Source: Teredinibacter waterburyi (GTDB lineage: Bacteria > Pseudomonadota > Gammaproteobacteria > Pseudomonadales > Cellvibrionaceae). Taken from it: a DNA stretch of 64,000 bases. Each line of letters opens with the position of its first letter. The first letter of the stretch is position 1. The notes under the pieces were generated by a model, which saw nothing but the letters and a program-made list of their open reading frames with translations, was not told the DNA's origin and made no database searches. Both the position numbers and the translations under genes were made by a program. The DNA is taken from positions 152,925-216,924 of the forward strand of contig NZ_MRUH01000019.1 of assembly GCF_001922985.1 (NCBI RefSeq), written 5' to 3'. Positions 58,549 through 64,000 of the stretch are shown here, piece after piece.

Positions 58549-59384
58549 ATTAGGATGGTCAACAATGCAGCAACGGCCAACCACATCCACAGAGTACGGG
58601 TATAAAGCCCATTAAGCAGGTTTAGCTCTTTGCGGGTAACTTCGCAGGTTTGCACTAGATTATCGTCGACCAACAAGGCCCCCAAAATCATTGGGCTGAG
58701 CGCATCAATCGTGCTGCGCTTCACACATATCAAGCAGTCTTTAAGGCGATTAAAACAACCGACAAAGTTGCCCGACAAGGACAGCGACAAGCCCAGTAGG
58801 CGCACTACCGGCCACTCCAACAACCACAGCATTCTCGCCGCGGCGACACTCGGCTCATCGACAGTACGTACATAGATAAACATCAAACGATAAAGCAATG
58901 CGCCCACCGGCCCCAAGATTAAAAACCAAAACAACACAGCAAACATACGCTCAAAACCGCGATACCCCGCCTCATCAAATACACGTCGATGCAGCTGTGA
59001 CCAGTCATTTTCAGCTAAATCATCTGTATCCACTTCGAGCCGCTGAGCGCGATCTAACGCCGAGCTCCAATCTTCGACATAACACGCTTTGGTGTACTCA
59101 TCGACAATATCGCTAAACTCGCCACGACCAAAACTGTAGAGCAACACCACCACACCTAAAGGCAGCATCAGCCAAGCCGACAACTGGGTAAACCCAGCTT
59201 GAATTAACAAAAAAGCCAACACGGGGCCGCCGATAATAACGGGCGCCTGCCACGCGCGGCCTAGAGCGTCGCGAGCCGACACCAAGTTCACCCATTGGAT
59301 GAACCAAGAATCTTGGTGAAGCGGGTTACGCGCCCCCCACACCTGCACGAAAGCGATGGCGAGTAGAACAATTAATAGCTGCAT
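58545..59384 (-). CDS. ampE: AmpE-type inner membrane regulator
   Basis: A 279-aa protein (E. coli AmpE 284) with four predicted helices: about 1-15, 50-85, 140-170 and the C-terminal end. It has WVNLVSARDALGRAW, FGRGEFSDIVDEYTKA and NDWSQLHRRVFDEAGYRGFER in the loops, which match AmpE. AmpE is implicated in beta-lactamase induction signalling with AmpD; its activity is unproven. No ampC or ampR is in the window. It follows ampD by 47 bp on the same strand. Confidence 0.87.
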   Translation of the reverse strand: MQLLIVLLAIAFVQVWGARNPLHQDSWFIQWVNLVSARDALGRAWQAPVIIGGPVLAFLLIQAGFTQLSAWLMLPLGVVVLLYSFGRGEFSDIVDEYTKACYVEDWSSALDRAQRLEVDTDDLAENDWSQLHRRVFDEAGYRGFERMFAVLFWFLILGPVGALLYRLMFIYVRTVDEPSVAAARMLWLLEWPVVRLLGLSLSLSGNFVGCFNRLKDCLICVKRSTIDALSPMILGALLVDDNLVQTCEVTRKELNLLNGLYTRTLWMWLAVAALLTILI

Positions 59385-59431
59385 ATGGATCTCATTTATT
59401 CATCAGAGGGTGTTTACGCACCTCGACAGTT

Positions 59432-59986
59432 TTAGACACCTAGTGCCAGCTTGCCACGATACAGACTCCAGTCAAAGGCATCACCAGGGTCAGTCTTGCG
59501 CCCCGGCGCGATATCGCAGTGACCGACAATGCGGCTATCGGTTATCTGCGGATAAGCCAGCTGAAGCATGCGAGTGAGCTCCACCAAGGCGACATACTGC
59601 TGGTGAGTATAGGGGGTTGTGTCGGTACCTTCGAGTTCAATACCAATCGAATAATTATTACAATCATCGATACCGTCGAAGCAAGATTGGCCCGCATGCC
59701 AAGCGCGCTCATCAAAACTCACATATTGCGTGATAACACCGGCTCGACTAATCATACAATGGGCCGAAACACACAGATCTGCAATTGTTTGAAAATAGCT
59801 ATGCTGACTTGAGTCGAGCTGATTCAGGAAAAACTGATCTATACAGCCGTTGCCAAATTCACCCGGCGGTAAGCTAATATTGTGCACCACCAAAAGCGAC
59901 ACATCCACCAACTCGGGGCGTGCGTTAAAGTTCGGTGATGGTTTATGAAGTGCGATTGCAGGAAGCAACCAGCCGTTTAATATCAC
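59432..59986 (-). CDS. ampD: 1,6-anhydro-N-acetylmuramyl-L-alanine amidase AmpD
   Basis: A cytoplasmic zinc amidase of 184 aa that removes the stem peptide from imported anhydromuropeptides. Zinc ligands are His35 (LVVHN), His156 and Asp166 (GHCDIAPGRKTDPGD), with Lys164 and Glu117 as catalytic residues; all match AmpD of Citrobacter within one or two positions. The start is GTG at 59986. AmpG, AmpE and AmpD are together here, so uptake and processing of recycled muropeptides are linked. Confidence 0.94.
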   Translation of the reverse strand: MILNGWLLPAIALHKPSPNFNARPELVDVSLLVVHNISLPPGEFGNGCIDQFFLNQLDSSQHSYFQTIADLCVSAHCMISRAGVITQYVSFDERAWHAGQSCFDGIDDCNNYSIGIELEGTDTTPYTHQQYVALVELTRMLQLAYPQITDSRIVGHCDIAPGRKTDPGDAFDWSLYRGKLALGV

Positions 59987-60022
59987 AAGAAGAGCCCCCG
60001 CCGTTATCTACAGCGGAGGATA

Positions 60023-62581
60023 TTAACGGTTTTTTCGCAAACTGGTAACGACTGTTTCCAACGCCCGATCGAATAACATGCTGTGATCTAGCGCCCTTAT
60101 TCGGCTAGTTTTCAACAAGTAAGCGAGTTCTTGCTTGCTCTTTTCCGCGACTTTCATGCCATTGCGATTCACGAAAATAAACTTATCGATTGGCTTAATA
60201 TAGGCCGCCAAACGGCAACGGGTTACAGCGCCCTTTTCATCGGTAAATTCGAACCAAGACCCCTGTACAAAGTTACCGACCTGCAACATAAACACATCAT
60301 CGGCAGCGATATCGTCCCAAGGATTACCCTGTGCCGCTGACGAATCTGTAGGCTTAGATTTACTAGCGGCAACTCCGGCACTTGCAGGCTTAACGGCGGA
60401 TGCTGCATTGGCTCGCTGTTCACCACTGGTTGCCCGCACCTCGCGTGCTGGCCGGGAAGTTTTAGTTTGTGCTTGTTTCGAAGCTGCCGTATTCGACGCT
60501 GCATCACCCGACACGAGATCATCCAGCTCGCCCATTAGCTCTGCTAAAGTTTCAGGAGAAACATCTGTCGCCATATCGTCTAGAAGGTCTGACTTATCTA
60601 AACTATCCGTGGTGTTAAATGTTCGATCACCCAGCCGAGATTGAGGCGTTGGGTTTGACTGCTGAGGGCTATCTCGAGTCACTTTAGGCAGTGGCGCCAA
60701 GCCGCGAATACAGCCTAAATGAATATCCTCTAAAGCTCTAAAAATCTCGGACATCTCAAATGGATTAAATGAAATACTATCCAACCCGGCGCGCAGTCGT
60801 TTCAGCAGGTCAGGCACGAGTTTAATTAACAGCTTACGATCTTCGTCGGTTTTTGGCGGCTCAATACTCCACACCAAATCATCTAAGGTGGTCAGAGCCG
60901 ACTCCCACTGCGGTGATTGATATCCGTGTTTTAATCCGGTAACAAACAGCACATTGCTCCACGCCTTGTTAACTAACGAGTGAACTACATCGGGTAGAAC
61001 AACAATATTCACGGTACGCAGCTCAACTTCCGCCGCGATAATGGTGCGTGCAATCTCTGCCTGTGCCTTGCCATCTTCGGCATCTAGGGTGCGACGTTCT
61101 AGCACCGCCGCGCGACGCTTCTCCTTTTCAACAAATGACGAGAAATCCGCCAATAAGTCATTAAAGATCTCTACGTTGGTTCCAAACCCGTCGAGAAGGC
61201 TGCGTACAACGTCGTCCATCTTACGATACAGCGGATCATTTAATGCCGCCTCTGCATCGCCCTGCCAGCCAAGCGCTGCCGTCGCCATCTCGTTCAAAAG
61301 TCGGCGTGCCGCATGGCCGCCCTTGGAAAAGAACGCTTTATCAACAATCGCAACTTTAATAATAGGGATTTGTAAGCGACTGATTAACGCCTTCATTGGC
61401 GCCGCGAGGTTGCGATCTTCAAGGATGAAATCAAACAGCATTTCGACTAGGTTGATAACTTCTTGGTCCATGCGTCCAAATGCCGCATCGGAGCCGCGAC
61501 GCTGGGCAAGCTCTTCCAATAAGGCGCGTACCGCTACACCACCATCGACGCGACCAACCGGTAATGGCGCGCGCTGCGCCAATGAGAGCAACTGTAAAAC
61601 CTCTTCAGAGCCTGTCGGAACAAGCGTTTGAGACGCCGTAGGAACCTGCTCCCCCAGAAAGCCGTGCTGAGAATCGCTCGAAGTAGAAGTGCCACCCTGC
61701 CCCGATGCGCCCCTCTGATCGGAAGCACTTCTTTGACCGGCAGCACCTAACGTTGCTCCAGCATTAGAATATGAGCCGCTGGCAACGCCGGAGCTAGATC
61801 CGCTAGCGCCACCGGCATAAGGCGACGAAGTCGTTCCGCGCGCGCGCCCCTGCTGAGGACTCACACCAGATAACGACGGCAATATATTTTGATCGATTAA
61901 CAGCTGGTTAATCGCGCCATAAAGGCTCGAAAGATTGTGCACCACGGTTTTATCAAACAGCTTAAATAGTACTAGCTTGGCTTTGATATCAACATCAAGC
62001 TTCTTAACCTGCTCCATAAAAGCTCGGCAAAGAACCTCTGGGCCGAGGGGATTATTCGCCTGATACACCTTCACCGGTACCATGCTGTCGAGGCGCAACG
62101 AGATGTGCTGAATGGCCTCGCCATATTGGGTGTTCGCCCGAGTGACAGAAGCCTCCACCGCAACAACCTGTTCTAGGTCGTCGTTATGAACCAACGATAG
62201 ACCGTCAGCAGACAACACGTCTGCCGCATAACTATCAACTTCGGCCGCAACGGTATCGGACGCCAAGGCGGCGAACGCCGTATCAACGGCGGTAGAGAAA
62301 CGCTTCTCAATACCACGGCGCTGCACTCGCACCTCACGCATCGAGTCGAAAAATAGGTTTTGTTCTTGATTAGAGTTAGCCTTGTCGGCAAGCTCGAACA
62401 GCGAGTCGTCGGCGCGATCGAAAAAGGTTTTTAACTTCTCGAGTAGTAGGTATTTACCCTTTTCGTGCACGGCGTGAACGGCCGCTGGCAGCCGTGCGAT
62501 ACGCGCTCGGGCGAGTCTTTGACTTTCAGGTTCCAAATGCACTACCTTCACGTTCTTCGCCTGTTTAACTAGTTCTGGCAC
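60023..62581 (-). CDS. DUF1631 domain-containing protein
   Basis: A large 852-aa cytoplasmic protein starting at GTG (62581) with GAGGAGG five bases upstream. The helical N-terminal part has FFDSMREVRVQRRGIEKRF near 74-92. A Gly/Ser-rich linker covers about 245-310 and a second low-complexity linker about 680-760. The C-terminal domain (about 765-850) has GSWFEFTDEKGAVTRCRLAA and FVNRNGMKVAEKS, resembling a PilZ-like beta barrel. Some databases carry the name thymidine phosphorylase for this family, which I do not support. The function is unknown. It stands between ampD and nadC, its usual place in Pseudomonas. Confidence 0.85.
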   Translation of the reverse strand: MPELVKQAKNVKVVHLEPESQRLARARIARLPAAVHAVHEKGKYLLLEKLKTFFDRADDSLFELADKANSNQEQNLFFDSMREVRVQRRGIEKRFSTAVDTAFAALASDTVAAEVDSYAADVLSADGLSLVHNDDLEQVVAVEASVTRANTQYGEAIQHISLRLDSMVPVKVYQANNPLGPEVLCRAFMEQVKKLDVDIKAKLVLFKLFDKTVVHNLSSLYGAINQLLIDQNILPSLSGVSPQQGRARGTTSSPYAGGASGSSSGVASGSYSNAGATLGAAGQRSASDQRGASGQGGTSTSSDSQHGFLGEQVPTASQTLVPTGSEEVLQLLSLAQRAPLPVGRVDGGVAVRALLEELAQRRGSDAAFGRMDQEVINLVEMLFDFILEDRNLAAPMKALISRLQIPIIKVAIVDKAFFSKGGHAARRLLNEMATAALGWQGDAEAALNDPLYRKMDDVVRSLLDGFGTNVEIFNDLLADFSSFVEKEKRRAAVLERRTLDAEDGKAQAEIARTIIAAEVELRTVNIVVLPDVVHSLVNKAWSNVLFVTGLKHGYQSPQWESALTTLDDLVWSIEPPKTDEDRKLLIKLVPDLLKRLRAGLDSISFNPFEMSEIFRALEDIHLGCIRGLAPLPKVTRDSPQQSNPTPQSRLGDRTFNTTDSLDKSDLLDDMATDVSPETLAELMGELDDLVSGDAASNTAASKQAQTKTSRPAREVRATSGEQRANAASAVKPASAGVAASKSKPTDSSAAQGNPWDDIAADDVFMLQVGNFVQGSWFEFTDEKGAVTRCRLAAYIKPIDKFIFVNRNGMKVAEKSKQELAYLLKTSRIRALDHSMLFDRALETVVTSLRKNR

Positions 62582-62863
62582 TAAGGCCTCCTCAGAAAAC
62601 CTCTGCTTGAGGGTGGATAATGATCCAAAGCAGCGAGTTTACGTTGGACCTAGTAAGTTACGCTTCGAAAGTGTAGCTCACATTAACGAGTATACTGGAC
62701 GTACCGGTACCACCTAACGATCAATTTTCAGTTCGAGAAACGTATCACAGGGGCTTTGCTAAAGCGTGACAGACTTAAAACTTCACTGTTTCCCAATGCC
62801 TCTGTCGTTATACTCATTGGTATTGACACCTTGTTCATTTAAGGGCTCTCGCTTATAACGACT

Positions 62864-63391
62864 ATGTCTAATCAACCTTCCACACAACAACCAGGTAAAA
62901 AACTCGGCAAAGGCATGCTTTACGCCTTCTGGCTAATGGCGCTAATCGGGTTAACTTTATTTTTTCAAAATCGCGACAAGCAACGTTACAACCCCAACCA
63001 AGACCACTTAAATAGCCTAGGTGGAGTGCCTGAAGTTATTCTAGAAAGCAACGCCTACCACCACTATGTCGCGACTGGCTTAATCAATGGCCACCCCGTT
63101 ACCTTTTTGCTTGATACCGGCGCAACACAAGTGGCGATACCCGCTCACTTACAGAATCTATTACAACTTAAACCGCGAGGATTTTTCAAGGTTGGCACCG
63201 CAAATGGGACTGTCGAAGTTCGCGGAACCACAATCGATTTATTGGAACTCGGGCCTATTCGACTGAGTAATGTCCGAGCGGCACTTAACCCGGGAATGAC
63301 TGGCGACGAAATCTTGCTGGGTATGAGCGCCTTAAAACAACTAGAGTTTACTCAGAAGGGCAATCGCTTAATCGTACGTCAACCACTATAA
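62864..63391 (+). CDS. Membrane-anchored retropepsin-like aspartic protease
   Basis: A 175-aa protein with one N-terminal helix (about 18-34) and a periplasmic clan AA domain. The active site is Asp84 in TFLLDTGATQVAIP; downstream ILLGMSALKQLEF matches the hydrophobic-hydrophobic-Gly turn of retropepsins. Such proteins act as dimers because each has one catalytic Asp. The TIGR02281-type family has no established substrate in most species. It lies 99 bp upstream of nadC on the same strand. Confidence 0.88.
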   Translation: MSNQPSTQQPGKKLGKGMLYAFWLMALIGLTLFFQNRDKQRYNPNQDHLNSLGGVPEVILESNAYHHYVATGLINGHPVTFLLDTGATQVAIPAHLQNLLQLKPRGFFKVGTANGTVEVRGTTIDLLELGPIRLSNVRAALNPGMTGDEILLGMSALKQLEFTQKGNRLIVRQPL

Positions 63392-63490
63392 TTAGATCGC
63401 ACGCAGGTCACGGGATAGCTCTAGCTAAACATCACTAGCTTTGGACTCGTGGGTAATACCTTAACTTAGCAATCAAACGGCCGCAGGTTT

Positions 63491-64000
63491 ATGACCGCTC
63501 AAACCCCTATACAAGCCTCCACCACAAAATCTGAACAACTGGATATCCAGCTGGCCCGCATAGCAGCCGACATCGAGCTAGCGGTACGCAACAGCCTCGC
63601 AGAAGATATAGGCTCTGGCGACATCACCGCGGAATTAATAGCCGCCGACAAAACCGATCATGCAGAAGTAATTACACGAGAAGACTGTATTGTTTGTGGC
63701 AGAGCCTGGGTTGAAGAAACGTTTCGACAGCTAGACCCTAGCGTCAAAATTGAATGGCTGGCAAAAGATGGTGACCACCTTATCGCCAACAGTGTGATTT
63801 TTCGCCTCAGAGGCCTAACCAGAAGCCTACTAACCGGCGAGAGAACAGCACTCAATTTCCTTCAATTACTTTCCGGAGTCGCCACCAAAGCGGGGGAATA
63901 TGCAAAATTAGTTGCCGGTACCAACATCAAAATTTTAGACACAAGAAAAACTATTCCAGGCCTGCGCACAGCACAAAAATATGCCGTGGCTTGCGGCGGG
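63491..64000 (+). CDS. nadC: Nicotinate-nucleotide pyrophosphorylase (partial, runs off window edge)
   Basis: Quinolinate phosphoribosyltransferase of de novo NAD synthesis; the first 170 codons are present from the ATG at 63491. Seen are EDIGSGDITAELI, RLRGLTRSLLTGERTALNFL and DTRKTIPGLRTAQKYAV, all diagnostic and intact. The C-terminal part lies beyond the window. Its neighbours (ampD, DUF1631) match the pseudomonad order. Confidence 0.95.
   Translation, partial: MTAQTPIQASTTKSEQLDIQLARIAADIELAVRNSLAEDIGSGDITAELIAADKTDHAEVITREDCIVCGRAWVEETFRQLDPSVKIEWLAKDGDHLIANSVIFRLRGLTRSLLTGERTALNFLQLLSGVATKAGEYAKLVAGTNIKILDTRKTIPGLRTAQKYAVACGG

Noticed and set aside
57289..59986. Inducible AmpC beta-lactamase locus
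   Set aside because: ampG, ampE and ampD are present but there is no ampC or ampR gene in the window. Peptidoglycan recycling is the supported role.
60023..62581. Name thymidine phosphorylase for the DUF1631 gene
   Set aside because: No phosphorylase motif or matching fold is visible. The label appears to be a propagated database error.

Overview
The window is an ordinary-looking stretch of chromosome from a Gram-negative gammaproteobacterium. Gene order follows the Pseudomonas/Cellvibrionales pattern: tRNA cluster-secE-nusG-rplKAJL-rpoBC-rpsLG-fusA; hda-DUF2066|purMN; ampG/ampE/ampD-DUF1631-nadC. A cellobionate phosphorylase with gluconokinase and a CE2-type esterase points to a plant-polysaccharide degrader of the Saccharophagus/Teredinibacter/Cellvibrio kind (inference). 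I see no prophage, insertion sequence, integron or CRISPR array.

Layout. 1-15013 (minus strand) is the transcription/translation supercluster: five tRNA genes, secE, nusG, four ribosomal protein genes, rpoB, rpoC, rpsL, rpsG and the 5' part of fusA. Several intercistronic hairpins look like attenuators. The tufB gene that usually sits between tRNA-Thr and tRNA-Trp is absent. 15160-21272 (minus) holds a SPOR protein, coaX, birA and alr in a tightly coupled run, then aspS and an FmdB-type zinc ribbon gene. 21709-25160 has an HU-like protein with a histone-H1-like tail, a 52-bp perfect palindrome, a HIT-family gene, proS and a small lytic transglycosylase.

25218-31574 is a sugar-acid module. 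Gluconokinase and a CE2-type lipoprotein esterase are divergent from a GPH-family symporter with a large inserted periplasmic loop and a GH94 enzyme. The GH94 enzyme carries the residues (Gln190, Arg609, Lys613) I associate with cellobionic acid phosphorylase. Together they would import cellobionate, the product of oxidative cellulose cleavage, split it to glucose-1-phosphate and gluconate, and phosphorylate the gluconate.

31643-36790 is the most unusual region: a bacterial homologue of the eukaryotic ER glucosyltransferase ALG10/DIE2, a DUF2298 (YYY-type) multi-spanning protein, a GtrB-like polyprenyl-phosphate glycosyltransferase and a GtrA-like flippase. I read it as an undecaprenyl-phosphate-sugar-dependent glycosylation system of unknown target.

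36866-64000 is mostly conserved housekeeping: avtA, an orphan receiver, a YihY protein, arsC-like/wrbA/DUF2069/sppA, hda, DUF2066, purMN, a pterin dehydratase with a small zinc-site protein, a DUF885 lipoprotein, class I fumarase, a coiled-coil membrane protein, a PuuD-like membrane protein, sodB, groESL, fxsA, the ampG/ampE/ampD peptidoglycan recycling genes, a DUF1631 protein, a membrane-anchored retropepsin-like protein and the 5' part of nadC.

Limits: everything is read by eye from sequence and family memory. No searches or structure predictions were run.
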